The position numbers were made by a program, and so were the translations under genes. Of a DNA stretch of 64,000 nucleotides, positions 17,864 to 26,752 are shown piece after piece. The stretch comes from Lysobacteraceae bacterium (GTDB lineage: Bacteria > Pseudomonadota > Gammaproteobacteria > Xanthomonadales > Xanthomonadaceae), in contig BPKJ01000007.1 of NCBI GenBank assembly GCA_026005075.1, forward strand, positions 57,061 through 121,060. Reading direction: 5' to 3'. The notes under the pieces were generated by a model, which had not been told where the DNA came from, did no database searches, and was given only the letters and a program-made list of their open reading frames with translations. The number at the start of each line of letters is the position of its first letter. The first letter of the stretch is position 1.

Positions 17864-18520
17864 ATCCCCGGCGGGTGCGGATCAAGTTCTGCGGCATGAC
17901 CCGCGAGCAGGACATCGAGACCGCCGTCGAGCTCGGCGTCGATGCGGTCGGCCTGATCCTGGTCGAGGGCAGTCCGCGCCGGCTCAGCCTGCAGCGCGCC
18001 TGCAGGCTCCGCGCCATGGTGCCACCGATGGTGGCCTGCGTGGCCCTGCTGCGCGATGCGGAGCAGGCCCTGCTGCGGCAGGTGGTCGAGGAACTCGCCC
18101 CGGACCTGCTCCAGTTTCACGGCACGGAATCGGCGGCCTACTGCGCCGGAGCCGGGTGTCGCTACCTCAAGGCCATCCCGATGGCGGAACCCGAGATCGG
18201 GCTGGCGATGCTGGACGCTCACAGCGGCGCGACCGGCTTCGTGTTCGACTCGCACCGTGTCGACGGCCTCGGCGGATCGGGTAAGGTGTTCGACTGGACC
18301 CGCATTCCCGCTCGCGCCCGGCGGCGTGCGATCCTCGCCGGCGGCCTCGACCCGGACAATGTCGCCGCTGCGGTGCGCGCGGTGCGGCCCTATGCGGTCG
18401 ACGTCGCCAGCGGCATCGAGTGCGCGCCTGGCATCAAGGACCCGGCACCGCATGCGCGCCTTCGTGGACGCCGTGCGCTCGGCCGAGTCCGGCCCGTTTG
18501 CAGAAGGAGACCCCGCTTGA
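17860..18520 (+). CDS. trpF: Phosphoribosylanthranilate isomerase (frameshifted in this sequence)
   Basis: TrpF isomerises phosphoribosylanthranilate in tryptophan synthesis. It starts at an ATG overlapping the truA stop with [20 protein letters not shown] and has the conserved blocks [17 protein letters not shown] and DVASGIE. After GIKDPA the frame changes: the sequence has one extra C near 18448, and in the +1 frame the expected end ([12 protein letters not shown]) continues to a TGA at 18518-18520. Removing that base gives 219 residues, the normal length. Without it the frame runs on into trpB. A sequencing error in a CC run is the simplest explanation. Confidence 0.88.
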
Positions 18521-19740
18521 ACGCCGCAGCATCCCGTCCCATCGACTACCACGCCTATCCGGACGAGCGCGGCCATTTCGGCCGCTACGGTGGCAGCTTC
18601 GTCCCGGAGACCCTGATCGGGCCGCTGCGCGAGCTGGAACAGGCCTACCGCCGCTTCTCGCGGGATCCCGCGTTCCAGGCCGAGCTGGAGCGTGACCTCC
18701 GGCATTACGTCGGCAGGCCGAGCCCGATCTACCACGCCGAGCGCCTCAGCCGCCACGTCGGTGGCGCCCGCATCCTGCTCAAGCGCGAGGACCTCAACCA
18801 CACCGGTGCGCACAAGATCAACAACACCATCGGCCAGGCGATGCTGGCCCGGCGCATGGGCAAGACGCGCATCATTGCCGAGACCGGCGCCGGCCAGCAC
18901 GGGGTGGCCAGCGCGACCGTGGCGGCGCGGCTCGGCTTGAAATGCGTGGTGTACATGGGCGCGGTGGACGTCGAGCGGCAGGCGATCAACGTGTTCCGGA
19001 TGAAGCTCCTCGGCGCCGAGGTGGTGCCCGTGCGCTCGGGCTCGCAGACGCTCAAGGACGCCCTCAACGAGGCCATGCGTGACTGGGTGACCAACGTCCA
19101 CGACACCTTCTACATCATCGGCACGGTGGCCGGGCCGCATCCCTACCCGATGCTGGTCCGCGACTTCAATGCCGTGGTCGGCCGCGAGGCGAGGGCGCAG
19201 ATGCTGGAGGAATACGGCCGCCTTCCCGACGCGCTCGTGGCCTGCGTGGGCGGCGGATCGAACGCGATCGGACTGTTCCATGCCTTCCTCAACGATCCGC
19301 AGGTGCGGATCGTGGGTGCCGAGGCCGCCGGCGATGGCCTCGACAGCGGACGCCATGCGGCTTCGCTGAGCGCCGGCCGGCCGGGGGTGCTGCACGGCAA
19401 CCGCACCTACGTGCTCTGCGACGACGACGGCCAGATCACCGAGACCCACTCGGTCTCGGCCGGGCTGGATTACCCGGGCGTCGGACCGGAGCACGCCTTC
19501 CTGAAGGACAGCGGCCGGGTCGAGTACGTCGGTGTCACCGACCGTGAGGCGCTGGAGGCCTTCCACCTGCTGGCCCGTACCGAAGGCATCCTTGCCGCGC
19601 TGGAGTCGAGCCACGCGGTGGCCCAGGCGATCCGCCTCGCGCGCACGCTGCCGTCGGAGGCCCTCGTGCTCTGCAACCTGTCCGGCCGTGGCGACAAGGA
19701 CGTGCACACCATCGCCCGCCGCGAGGGCATCGAGCTCTAG
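18517..19740 (+). CDS. trpB: Tryptophan synthase beta subunit
   Basis: TrpB joins indole and serine to tryptophan with pyridoxal phosphate. The 407-residue protein has the PLP lysine K100 in [11 protein letters not shown] and the phosphate-binding GGGSNAIG. The best start is TTG at 18517: AAGGAGA (18503-18509) lies seven bases upstream, and the TTG overlaps the corrected trpF stop (TTGA). The open frame extends further upstream only because of the trpF frameshift, so the apparent TrpF-TrpB fusion is not real. It forms the alpha2-beta2 complex with TrpA encoded next. Confidence 0.95.
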   Translation: MNAAASRPIDYHAYPDERGHFGRYGGSFVPETLIGPLRELEQAYRRFSRDPAFQAELERDLRHYVGRPSPIYHAERLSRHVGGARILLKREDLNHTGAHKINNTIGQAMLARRMGKTRIIAETGAGQHGVASATVAARLGLKCVVYMGAVDVERQAINVFRMKLLGAEVVPVRSGSQTLKDALNEAMRDWVTNVHDTFYIIGTVAGPHPYPMLVRDFNAVVGREARAQMLEEYGRLPDALVACVGGGSNAIGLFHAFLNDPQVRIVGAEAAGDGLDSGRHAASLSAGRPGVLHGNRTYVLCDDDGQITETHSVSAGLDYPGVGPEHAFLKDSGRVEYVGVTDREALEAFHLLARTEGILAALESSHAVAQAIRLARTLPSEALVLCNLSGRGDKDVHTIARREGIEL

Positions 19741-19784
19741 CCGCATCCTGCCCCATCCCCCAGCCTACCTGCCGCAAGGATTCC

Positions 19785-20594
19785 ATGAACCGCATCCAGC
19801 AGTGCTTCGCGCGTCTTGCCAGCACGGGCCGCAAGGGCCTCATCCCCTTCGTGACCTGCGGCGATCCGTCGCTTGAGGCGACCGTCCCGGTGTTGCATGC
19901 GTTGGTCGATGCGGGGGCCGACCTGATCGAGCTCGGCGTGCCCTTCTCGGATCCGCAGGCCGATGGGCCGGTGATTCAGCGCAGCTCCGAGCGCGCGCTG
20001 GCGCGCGGGGTCGGGTTGCGGCGTGTGCTGGACTGCTGCCGTGCCTTCCGCGAGCGCGACACGCAAACGCCGCTGGTGCTGATGGGCTACCTCAACCCGC
20101 TGGAGATCTTCGGGCTGGAGGCCTTCGCGGCGGCAGCGGCCGAGGCCGGCGTCGATGGCGTGCTGGTGGTGGACTGCCCGCCCGAGGAGATGGGCGAGCT
20201 GGAGGCGGCCCTGCGCCAGGCTTCCCTCGTGCCCATCCTGCTCGCCTCGCCGACCACCGATGCCGACCGGCTGGCCCTGATCGGCCGGCGTGCGGAGGGC
20301 TACCTGTACTACGTGTCCTTCGCCGGGGTCACCGGGGCCAGCGCGCTCGATGCCGACGAGGTCGGCCGGCGTGTCATGGCGCTGCGGGCGCACTGCCGGG
20401 TGCCGGTGGCGGTCGGTTTCGGGGTCAAGGACGGCGCCTCGGCGCGCGCCGTCGCGGCCCATGCCGACGCGGTGGTGATCGGCAGCGCGCTGGTCGAGCG
20501 GCTGGCGGGCTGCGAGGAGGTGGCCGAGGCGGTGGACGCCGCCCGGGCCTTCCTGGCGCCGGTGCGTGCGGCACTGGACGGCGCGAACGGATAA
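19785..20594 (+). CDS. trpA: Tryptophan synthase alpha subunit
   Basis: TrpA cleaves indole-3-glycerol phosphate and passes indole to TrpB through a tunnel. The 269-residue protein has the catalytic regions [11 protein letters not shown] and [16 protein letters not shown] (conserved Glu and Asp) and the phosphate-binding GFGVKDG. The ATG is preceded by AAGGA at 19776-19780. It begins 44 bases after trpB. The earlier trp genes (trpE, G, D, C) are not in the window, so the pathway is split as usual in this group. Confidence 0.96.
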   Translation: MNRIQQCFARLASTGRKGLIPFVTCGDPSLEATVPVLHALVDAGADLIELGVPFSDPQADGPVIQRSSERALARGVGLRRVLDCCRAFRERDTQTPLVLMGYLNPLEIFGLEAFAAAAAEAGVDGVLVVDCPPEEMGELEAALRQASLVPILLASPTTDADRLALIGRRAEGYLYYVSFAGVTGASALDADEVGRRVMALRAHCRVPVAVGFGVKDGASARAVAAHADAVVIGSALVERLAGCEEVAEAVDAARAFLAPVRAALDGANG

Positions 20595-20597
20595 ACT
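20592..20597 (+). promoter_or_regulatory. Candidate -10 element before accD
   Basis: TAAACT overlaps the trpA stop codon and lies about 45 bases before accD. No clear -35 is present. An internal promoter here would allow fatty acid genes to be expressed independently of tryptophan demand. Confidence 0.25.
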
Positions 20598-20641
20598 GGG
20601 CCGCTTCGCGCCACCGTGGCGCCTCTGAACGGGGATCGGTC

Positions 20642-21517
20642 TTGAGCTGGTTGCAGAAACTCATGCCATCGCGGATCCGCACCCAGGGCGGCAGCAAGCG
20701 CCAGGTGCCGGAAGGGCTTTGGGACAAGTGCGAGGCCTGCGCGGCGGTCTTGTACCGCCCGGAGATGGAGCGCAACCTCAACGTCTGTCCCAAGTGCGGG
20801 CATCACATGCAGATCGGGGCGCGCGCGCGGCTCAAGGCACTGTTCGACCCGGAGGGGGTGGTCGAGCTCTTTGCCCAACTCGAGCCGGTCGATGCGCTGA
20901 AGTTCCGCGACTCCAAGAAGTACCCGGACCGGATCCGTGCGGCGCAGAAGGCCACCGGCGAGAAGGACGCGCTGGTGGTCATGGCCGGGCGCCTGAAAGG
21001 ACTGCCGCTGACCGCCTGTGCGTTCGAGTTCCGCTTCCTCGGCGGCTCGATGGGTTCGGTGGTCGGGGAGAAGTTCGCGCGCGCGGCCGAGCACGCCATC
21101 GCCGAGCGCACCGCGCTGGTCTGCTTCTCCGCCACCGGTGGCGCGCGCATGCAGGAAGGTCTGCTGTCGCTGATGCAGATGGCCAAGACCGCGGCCGCGC
21201 TGGGCAGGCTGCGGGCTGCGGGGCTCCCCTACATCTCGGTCATGACCCATCCGACCACCGGCGGTGTGTCGGCCAGCCTGGCGATGCTCGGCGACGTCCA
21301 TCTCGCCGAGCCGGGGGCCCTGATCGGGTTCGCCGGCCAGCGGGTGATCGAGCAGACCGTGCGCGAGACCCTGCCCGAGGGCTTCCAGCGCGCGGAATTC
21401 CTGCTCCAGCATGGGGCCATCGACCAGATCGTCGACCGCCGGCAGATGCGTGACCGCCTGGCCAGCCTGCTCGCCCTGCTCAGCCGTGCACCTCGCCCGG
21501 CGCCGGATGCCGAGTAG
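20642..21517 (+). CDS. accD: Acetyl-CoA carboxylase carboxyltransferase subunit beta
   Basis: AccD with AccA transfers CO2 from biotin to acetyl-CoA, the first step of fatty acid synthesis. The 291-residue protein has the N-terminal zinc ribbon with C30, C33, C49 and C52, and the carboxyltransferase core including [10 protein letters not shown] and [11 protein letters not shown]. The start is TTG: AccD proteins normally begin exactly at SWLQKL, and no ATG gives that N-terminus. trpA-accD adjacency is usual in gammaproteobacteria. Its 3' end overlaps the proposed glmM start; folC, often next, is absent here. Confidence 0.95.
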   Translation: MSWLQKLMPSRIRTQGGSKRQVPEGLWDKCEACAAVLYRPEMERNLNVCPKCGHHMQIGARARLKALFDPEGVVELFAQLEPVDALKFRDSKKYPDRIRAAQKATGEKDALVVMAGRLKGLPLTACAFEFRFLGGSMGSVVGEKFARAAEHAIAERTALVCFSATGGARMQEGLLSLMQMAKTAAALGRLRAAGLPYISVMTHPTTGGVSASLAMLGDVHLAEPGALIGFAGQRVIEQTVRETLPEGFQRAEFLLQHGAIDQIVDRRQMRDRLASLLALLSRAPRPAPDAE

Positions 21518-22859
21518 CGTGGCACGCAGGTATTTCGGCACCGACGGCATCCGTGGCCGGGTCGGTGACGGCGTGATCAACCCCGAGTTCGTGCTCCGGC
21601 TCGGCAACGCGGTCGGTCGCGTGCTCGCCGCCCGCTCCAGCGGCCACCCGGTGGTGGTGATCGGCAAGGACACCCGCATCTCCGGCTACATGTTCGAGTC
21701 CGCCCTCGAGGCGGGTCTGGTGGCCTCGGGGGCGCACGTCCGGCTGCTCGGGCCGATGCCGACGCCGGCCGTGGCCTATCTCACGCGGTCGCTGCGCGCC
21801 GACGCCGGGATCGTGATCAGCGCCTCGCACAACCCGCACGAGGACAACGGTATCAAGCTGTTTTCCGGCGCCGGCGAGAAGCTCGACGACGCCACCGAGG
21901 AGGCCATCGAGGCAGCCCTCGACGCGCCCTTCGTGACCCTGGGCTCGGAGCGCCTCGGCAAGGCCGTGCGGGTCGAGGATGCCGCCGCCCGCTACGTCGA
22001 GTTCTGCAAGGCCAGCGTGCCCGCGGGTCTTTCGCTGCGCGGCATGCGCATCGCCCTCGACTGCGCCCACGGCGCGACCTACCACGTGGCGCCGCGCGTG
22101 TTCGAGGAGCTGGGGGCCGAGGTCCACGCCATCGGGGTCGCCCCGGACGGGCTCAACATCAACCGGGGCTGCGGTTCGACGGCGCCGCAGGCTTTGGCCG
22201 CGCATGTGCGCGCCTGCGGTGCCGATCTCGGCATCGCCTTCGACGGCGACGGCGACCGGGTGCAGATGGTCGATGCGGCCGGGCAGCTGGTCGATGGCGA
22301 CGACCTGCTCTACCTGCTGGCCCGCGACTGGAAACAGCGCGGGCGTCTTGCCGGGCCGGTGGTGGGCACGCTGATGACCAACTTCGGTCTCGAACGGGCG
22401 CTCGCCGGTCTCGGCATCCCGTTCCGGCGGGTCAAGGTCGGCGACCGGCACGTGCATCAGGCGCTGGTGGCCGAGGGCGGCGTGCTCGGCGGCGAGACCT
22501 CCGGGCACCTGCTCTGTCTGGACCGGACCAGCACCGGCGACGGGATCGTCAGCGCGCTGCAGGTCCTCGAGACGCTGCGCACGGCCGGGATCGGACTGCG
22601 CGATGCGCTCGCGGGTCTGCACAAGGTCCCGCAGAAGACCGTCAACGTCGGCATCCGTCCGGGCGCGCGGCCGCTCGACGATCCGGCGGTGGCGCGCGAG
22701 CTCGAGCAGGCCCGTGGCCGGCTCGAGGGACGCGGGCGGGTGGTCCTGCGCGCCTCCGGTACCGAGCCGGTCGTGCGGGTGACCGTCGAGACCGACGACG
22801 ACGGGCTGATGGAGGCTCTGCTCGAGCGCCTGAGCGCCGCGGTGCGGGCCGCCGCCTGA
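21507..22859 (+). CDS. glmM: Phosphoglucosamine mutase
   Basis: GlmM converts glucosamine-6-phosphate to glucosamine-1-phosphate for peptidoglycan and LPS. The protein has 450 residues from the ATG at 21507, which overlaps accD by 11 bases, or 446 from GTG at 21519; the latter is nearer the usual N-terminus ([10 protein letters not shown]). The phosphorylated serine lies in [12 protein letters not shown] (S107 from the ATG). The metal-binding loop FDGDGDRV and the C-terminal [11 protein letters not shown] are intact. A strong hairpin follows the stop. Confidence 0.95.
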   Translation: MPSSVARRYFGTDGIRGRVGDGVINPEFVLRLGNAVGRVLAARSSGHPVVVIGKDTRISGYMFESALEAGLVASGAHVRLLGPMPTPAVAYLTRSLRADAGIVISASHNPHEDNGIKLFSGAGEKLDDATEEAIEAALDAPFVTLGSERLGKAVRVEDAAARYVEFCKASVPAGLSLRGMRIALDCAHGATYHVAPRVFEELGAEVHAIGVAPDGLNINRGCGSTAPQALAAHVRACGADLGIAFDGDGDRVQMVDAAGQLVDGDDLLYLLARDWKQRGRLAGPVVGTLMTNFGLERALAGLGIPFRRVKVGDRHVHQALVAEGGVLGGETSGHLLCLDRTSTGDGIVSALQVLETLRTAGIGLRDALAGLHKVPQKTVNVGIRPGARPLDDPAVARELEQARGRLEGRGRVVLRASGTEPVVRVTVETDDDGLMEALLERLSAAVRAAA

Positions 22860-22872
22860 TTCCACGCGGGAT

Positions 22873-22899
22873 CGCCCCGAGCCTTGCCGCCTCGGGGCG
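22873..22899 (+). terminator. Hairpin after glmM
   Basis: A perfect 9-bp stem (CGCCCCGAG / CTCGGGGCG) with a 9-base loop starts 13 bases after the glmM stop. No T run follows, so termination efficiency is uncertain. The TAGAAT box of the next gene begins five bases after the stem. Confidence 0.4.
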
Positions 22900-22903
22900 C
22901 TGC

Positions 22904-22909
22904 TAGAAT
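22904..22909 (+). promoter_or_regulatory. TAGAAT -10 box before the oxygenase gene
   Basis: TAGAAT in the context TGCTAGAAT, identical over nine bases to the box before tRNA-Leu at 26111. A transcription start near 22916 would leave a 24-base leader to the GTG at 22940. No strong -35 is evident. Confidence 0.4.
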
Positions 22910-22939
22910 GCGCCACCCCCGATGCCAGCTGGAGCCGTC

Positions 22940-23878
22940 GTGAAGCACCGTATTCCGACCCTCGACATCCGTCGTTTCGATAGCGACCGCGATGCCTTCG
23001 TCGCGGAGATCGGCGCCACCTACCGCGAATGGGGCTTCTGCGGCATCTCGGGGCATGGCATCCCGGCAGCCACCATCGACGAGGCCTACCGGGCGTTCAA
23101 GGCCTTCTTCGACCTCCCCGAGGAGGTCAAGATGCGCTACCACCTTCCGGGTACCGGAGGTGCCCGCGGCTACACGCCGTTCGGCATCGAGACGGCCAAG
23201 GACGCGCAATACCCCGACCTCAAGGAGTTCTGGCACGTCGGCCGCGAGCTTCCCCAGGGCTCGAAGTACGCCGCGGAGATGCCGCCCAACCTGTGGCCGG
23301 AAGAGGTCCCGGGTTTCCGTGAGGCGGCGCTTGCGCTGTACCGTGCGCTCGACGCGCTGGGTTCCAGGGTGCTCTCCGCGCTTGCGCTCCACCTCGGGCT
23401 TGCCGCCGACTGGTTTGCCGACAAGACCGACTGCGGAAACTCGATCCTGCGGCCGATCCACTATCCGCCGATCACGACGCCGGACATTCCCAACGTTCGC
23501 GCCGGGGCCCACGAGGACATCAACCTCATCACGCTGCTGGTCGGGGCCAGCTCGGCCGGTCTCGAGGTGCTGTCCCGCAAGGGTGAATGGGTGCCGTTCA
23601 CCGCGGAGGGCGACACCATCGTGGTCAACATCGGTGACATGCTGCAGCGCCTGACCAATCACGTCTTTCCATCGACCACCCACCGCGTGGTCAATCCTCC
23701 GGGCGAGGCCGCGCGGCAGCCGCGGTACTCGACCCCGTTCTTCCTGCACCCCAACCCGGATTTCGTCATCGAGACGCTGCCGGGCTGCATCACGCCCGAC
23801 AACCCGAACCGCTATCCGGAGCCGATCCGCGCGCAGGACTACCTGCTCCAGCGTCTGCGCGAGATCCGCCTGATCTGA
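22940..23878 (+). CDS. Isopenicillin N synthase-like 2OG-Fe(II) oxygenase
   Basis: This 312-residue non-heme iron oxygenase has a DIOX_N-type N-terminus (WGFCGISGHGIP) and a double-stranded beta-helix core. Iron ligands are H191 and D193 in AGAHEDINLITLL and H248 in STTHRVVNPP; RYSTPFFLHP supplies the Arg-x-Ser that binds 2-oxoglutarate. The GTG at 22940 was chosen because GGAG (22931-22934) is five bases before it; the ATG at 22922 adds six residues. Related genes occur in many proteobacteria and their physiological substrate is generally unknown. The position between glmM and tpiA is also seen, as I recall, in xanthomonads. Confidence 0.82.
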   Translation: MKHRIPTLDIRRFDSDRDAFVAEIGATYREWGFCGISGHGIPAATIDEAYRAFKAFFDLPEEVKMRYHLPGTGGARGYTPFGIETAKDAQYPDLKEFWHVGRELPQGSKYAAEMPPNLWPEEVPGFREAALALYRALDALGSRVLSALALHLGLAADWFADKTDCGNSILRPIHYPPITTPDIPNVRAGAHEDINLITLLVGASSAGLEVLSRKGEWVPFTAEGDTIVVNIGDMLQRLTNHVFPSTTHRVVNPPGEAARQPRYSTPFFLHPNPDFVIETLPGCITPDNPNRYPEPIRAQDYLLQRLREIRLI

Positions 23879-23897
23879 GCACGCCCTGCGCGGCGCC

Positions 23898-24701
23898 TCA
23901 GGTCTTGCGGAAATCCCTCGACCGCCTTGCCATCAGCGCGAGGGCGAGACGGTCGGGGAGCAGCGAGGTCAGGGTCTTGATGAGCCGGTTCACCCGGCCC
24001 GGCACCCAGACCACCTCCCCGCGCTGCCACGCATCGATGCCCTCGCAGGCGACCTCCTCGGCCTGCATCCACATCCAGGCGGGCATCCTCGACACCTGCG
24101 CCCGCGTCCCGGTCACGTCGTGGAACTCGGAGTAGGTGAATCCCGGACAGAGGGCGCACACGCGCACGCCATGTGCCGCGTTCTCGAGGGCCAGCGATTG
24201 CGAGAAGCGGACCATGAAGGCCTTGGCGGCACCGTAGAGGGTGTGCCCGGCCGATCCCGGCACGAGGCCGGCCAGCGAGGCGACGTTGAGGATGCCGCCC
24301 CGTTGCTCGCGGATCTGCGGCAGGAGGCGCCAGCTCAGCTCGCATACCGCGTTCACCATGATCTGCAGGAAACGCGCGTGGGTTTCCCAGTCCGCGGCCA
24401 GGTAGCTGCCCGCAACCCCGTAGCCTGCGTTGTTCACCAGCAGCGCCACGCGCAGGCCTGCCTCGGCGAGCCCTTCGGTCAGGCGCCGCGCTGCCTGGGG
24501 ATCCTCGAGGTCGGCAGCGAGCACCCTGCAGTCCACGGTCCTGCCCAGTTCCTCCCTGAGCGCGTGCAGGCGATCGACCCGGCGCGCGGTGAGGACCAGC
24601 GGGTGGCCCCGGCGCGCCAGCTCACGCGCGAGCGCGGCGCCGATGCCGGAGGAGGCGCCGGTGACCAGGGCGTGGCCGGAAGTGGGGAGAGCGGGCTTCA
24701 T
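23898..24701 (-). CDS. Short-chain dehydrogenase/reductase (SDR family)
   Basis: This 267-residue NAD(P)-dependent oxidoreductase has the Rossmann motif TGASSGIGAALA near residue 14, NNAGYG and the catalytic Ser...Tyr-x-x-x-Lys (VASLAG, then LYGAAKAF). The basic residues ARRVDR after the second strand suggest NADPH preference. The C-terminal third (about residues 190-267) resembles fatty-acyl or ketoacyl-type classical SDRs, but the substrate cannot be assigned. The ATG at 24701 starts the conserved fold. It is transcribed opposite to the oxygenase and tpiA and interrupts the usual glmM-tpiA neighbourhood. Confidence 0.82.
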   Translation of the reverse strand: MKPALPTSGHALVTGASSGIGAALARELARRGHPLVLTARRVDRLHALREELGRTVDCRVLAADLEDPQAARRLTEGLAEAGLRVALLVNNAGYGVAGSYLAADWETHARFLQIMVNAVCELSWRLLPQIREQRGGILNVASLAGLVPGSAGHTLYGAAKAFMVRFSQSLALENAAHGVRVCALCPGFTYSEFHDVTGTRAQVSRMPAWMWMQAEEVACEGIDAWQRGEVVWVPGRVNRLIKTLTSLLPDRLALALMARRSRDFRKT

Positions 24702-24807
24702 GCGGCAGGCCTCGTTGCAGGAAACGTGCCCGGGCAAGCATAGACCAGCCCACGATGCACGCGGGGACGGGGCCCGTGGCGGAAGGGCGCGGCGCGCGGG
24801 CCCGGCA

Positions 24808-24836
24808 TTGCCGGGTTGCGCGCGGATGGGTATGCT
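24808..24836 (+). promoter_or_regulatory. tpiA promoter
   Basis: TTGCCG at 24808-24813 and TATGCT at 24831-24836 are separated by exactly 17 bases, a good sigma-70-type promoter. It lies 31 bases before the tpiA start and probably drives tpiA-secG. Confidence 0.6.
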
Positions 24837-24867
24837 CGCGCGCCTTCGCGGCCCAGGGAGATCGACC

Positions 24868-25629
24868 ATGCGCACACCGATCGTCGCCGGCAACTGGAAG
24901 ATGCACGGCACCTTGGATTCGGCCCGGACCCTCGCCGCCGAGGTGGCGGGGCAGGCAGCCGGGCACGACGGTGTCGGCATCGTCGTGATCCCACCCTTCG
25001 TGCATCTGCAGGCGGTGCGCGATGCCCTGGGCGGCGCACCGGTCGCGCTGGGCGCCCAGGACGTGTCCGTGCACGAGGAGGGCGCCTTCACCGGCGAGAT
25101 CTCCGCGCGAATGCTGCTGGATCTTGGCTGCCGCTACGTGCTCTGCGGCCATTCCGAGCGACGCCAGTACCACGGCGAGAGCCATGAACAGGTAGCGCAG
25201 AAGTTCATGGCCGCGCGGCGCGCCGGACTCGTGCCCGTGCTGTGCGTCGGCGAGTCCCTGGAGCAGCGCGAGAACGGGCAGACCGAGCAGGTGCTGCGTG
25301 CCCAGCTCGAGCCGGTCCTCCGTCTCGGCGGCCCGGCTGCCTTCGAGCAGGCGGTGCTGGCCTACGAGCCGTGCTGGGCGATCGGCACCGGACGTACCGC
25401 CAGCCCCGAGCAGGCGCAGGCCGCGCACCGCTTCCTGCGTGGCCAAGTGGCTGCATTCAGTGCTACCATTGCCGACTTGCTTCCGATCCTTTACGGCGGG
25501 AGCGTCAAGCCGGCCAATGCGGCCCAGCTGTTTGCCCAGCCCGATGTCGATGGCGGACTGGTCGGCGGGGCCTCGCTGGTCGCCTCCGAATTCATGGGCA
25601 TCGTCGCGGCTGCGGCGAGACGGACCTGA
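24868..25629 (+). CDS. tpiA: Triosephosphate isomerase
   Basis: TpiA interconverts dihydroxyacetone phosphate and glyceraldehyde-3-phosphate. The 253-residue protein begins MRTPIVAGNWKM with catalytic K11; the catalytic His lies in LCGHSERRQ and the Glu in AYEPCWAIGTG, followed by loop 6 and the phosphate-binding LYGGSVKPAN. AGGGAG (24855-24860) precedes the ATG. secG follows after four bases, a pairing known widely in gammaproteobacteria. Confidence 0.97.
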   Translation: MRTPIVAGNWKMHGTLDSARTLAAEVAGQAAGHDGVGIVVIPPFVHLQAVRDALGGAPVALGAQDVSVHEEGAFTGEISARMLLDLGCRYVLCGHSERRQYHGESHEQVAQKFMAARRAGLVPVLCVGESLEQRENGQTEQVLRAQLEPVLRLGGPAAFEQAVLAYEPCWAIGTGRTASPEQAQAAHRFLRGQVAAFSATIADLLPILYGGSVKPANAAQLFAQPDVDGGLVGGASLVASEFMGIVAAAARRT

Positions 25630-25633
25630 AACC

Positions 25634-26083
25634 ATGCTGCTGACCCTCGTCAACATCCTCTACGTTCTCGTCGCCGCGGCGATGATCATCCTCATCCTGC
25701 TCCAGCGTGGAGCGGGGGCTGCTGCCGGTTCCGGCTTCGGTGCCGGCGCCTCGGCCACGGTGTTCGGTGCGCGCGGCTCGGCCAACTTCCTGTCCAAGTC
25801 GACCGCGGTGCTCGCCACGGTGTTCTTCCTGATGAGCCTTGGCATGGCGATGTACGCGAGCCGGATGGCGAGCCGCGCGCCGGAGGTCGAGGAGCTGGGT
25901 GTCATGGGGGCGCTCGAACAGGCCGGTGAGGTTCCCGCCGCGCCGGTCGAGGATGCGCCTGCAGCGGGCGAGGTTCCCGCACCGGCTGCCACCGAGCTGC
26001 CGAAGGCCGATGCGTCGGAAGGCGGCGAGGCGCCTTCTGGTGCCGCGCCCGGGAGTAACGCGCAGGAGCCGGAAAAGAACTGA
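25634..26083 (+). CDS. secG: Preprotein translocase subunit SecG
   Basis: SecG is the small SecYEG channel subunit that helps SecA-driven export. The 149-residue protein has two membrane helices (about residues 3-22 and 54-73) flanking the conserved GAGAAAGSGFGAGASATVFG loop. The C-terminal half is an Ala/Pro/Glu-rich tail, longer than in Escherichia coli (110 residues) but common in this group. It follows tpiA closely, and tRNA-Leu lies downstream. Confidence 0.93.
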   Translation: MLLTLVNILYVLVAAAMIILILLQRGAGAAAGSGFGAGASATVFGARGSANFLSKSTAVLATVFFLMSLGMAMYASRMASRAPEVEELGVMGALEQAGEVPAAPVEDAPAAGEVPAPAATELPKADASEGGEAPSGAAPGSNAQEPEKN

Positions 26084-26113
26084 CATCCCCTCCTCGGCAA
26101 GCTCGAGTCCTGC

Positions 26114-26119
26114 TAGAAT
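26114..26119 (+). promoter_or_regulatory. TAGAAT -10 box before tRNA-Leu
   Basis: TGCTAGAATA lies about 48 bases before the tRNA. Its first nine bases equal the box before the oxygenase gene. The -35 region is weak. It may drive the tRNA and possibly readthrough into the nuo operon. Confidence 0.4.
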
Positions 26120-26166
26120 ATCCGGCCTCGGCCGGTCGCTCCGAACGGAGCCGGCACAACACACAA

Positions 26167-26251
26167 GCCCAGATGGTGGAATTGGTAGACACGCTATCTT
26201 GAGGGGGTAGTGGCGAAAGCTGTGTGGGTTCGAGTCCCACTCTGGGCACCA
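26167..26251 (+). tRNA. tRNA-Leu (anticodon GAG)
   Basis: This 85-base gene has an acceptor stem GCCCAGA pairing with TCTGGGC, a D-loop with GGTGGAATTGGTAGAC, an anticodon stem CTATC/GGTAG with loop TTGAGGG (anticodon GAG), the long variable arm of class II tRNAs, a T-loop GTTCGAGTC and an encoded CCA. It reads leucine codons CUC and CUU. A tRNA-Leu(GAG) between secG and the nuo operon is a known arrangement in gammaproteobacteria. Confidence 0.97.
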
Positions 26252-26264
26252 TGATCCAGGTCGT

Positions 26265-26376
26265 CCGGCAACCCGGCGGGGTTGCCGGCGATCCAGCGGC
26301 AGAGAGGGCTGCGCTGGCAGCCGTGAGCTAACCGGGCCGCCGACGGGTGGCCGCAAGGAAGCGCCCGTGAGGGTGC
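26265..26376 (+). promoter_or_regulatory. Leader before nuoA with four possible hairpins
   Basis: The 141 bases between tRNA-Leu and nuoA contain four consecutive inverted repeats: 26265-26288 (9-bp perfect stem, 6-base loop), 26307-26322 (6 bp), 26335-26352 (7 bp with one G-U) and 26361-26376 (6 bp with one G-U and a GTGA tetraloop). The nuoA ribosome-binding site GGGAGG follows at 26377-26382. None has a T tract. This may be a structured 5' leader, a tRNA processing region or chance pairing in GC-rich DNA. Confidence 0.35.
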
Positions 26377-26392
26377 GGGAGGCTTCGACTCC

Positions 26393-26749
26393 GTGCTGTC
26401 AGAATACCTTCCAGTCCTGATGTTCCTGATCGTCGCGACGGCGCTCGGCGTGGTGCTGATGACGGTCGGTTGGCTGCTCGGTCCGCGGCGGCCCGATGCG
26501 GAAAAGAGCTCGCCCTACGAGTGCGGGTTCGAGGCCTTCGAGGATGCGCGCATGAAGTTCGACGTGCGCTACTACCTCATCGCCATCCTGTTCATCATCT
26601 TCGATCTCGAGATCGCGTTCCTCTTCCCCTGGGCTCTGGTCTTCCGTGACATCGGCATGATCTCGATCATGGCGATGGCGCTCTTCCTCGGCATTCTGGT
26701 CGTCGGATTCGCCTACGAGTGGAAGAAGGGCGCTCTGGAGTGGGAGTAG
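26393..26749 (+). CDS. nuoA: NADH-quinone oxidoreductase subunit A
   Basis: NuoA is a small membrane-arm subunit of complex I at the junction with the peripheral arm. The 118-residue protein has three membrane helices and the family blocks [15 protein letters not shown] and [19 protein letters not shown]. The start is GTG at 26393, ten bases after GGGAGG. It opens the complete nuoA-N operon, in which all 14 genes lie in the same direction with short gaps or overlaps. Confidence 0.96.
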   Translation: MLSEYLPVLMFLIVATALGVVLMTVGWLLGPRRPDAEKSSPYECGFEAFEDARMKFDVRYYLIAILFIIFDLEIAFLFPWALVFRDIGMISIMAMALFLGILVVGFAYEWKKGALEWE

Positions 26750-26752
26750 GGC

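Noticed and set aside
17806..19740. A natural TrpF-TrpB fusion
   Set aside because: The normal TrpF C-terminus exists one frame over up to a proper stop, and trpB has its own ribosome-binding site and TTG start.
26265..26288. Rho-independent terminator after tRNA-Leu
   Set aside because: The 9-bp stem is good but is followed by CGATCCAG with no T tract; kept only as part of the structured leader.
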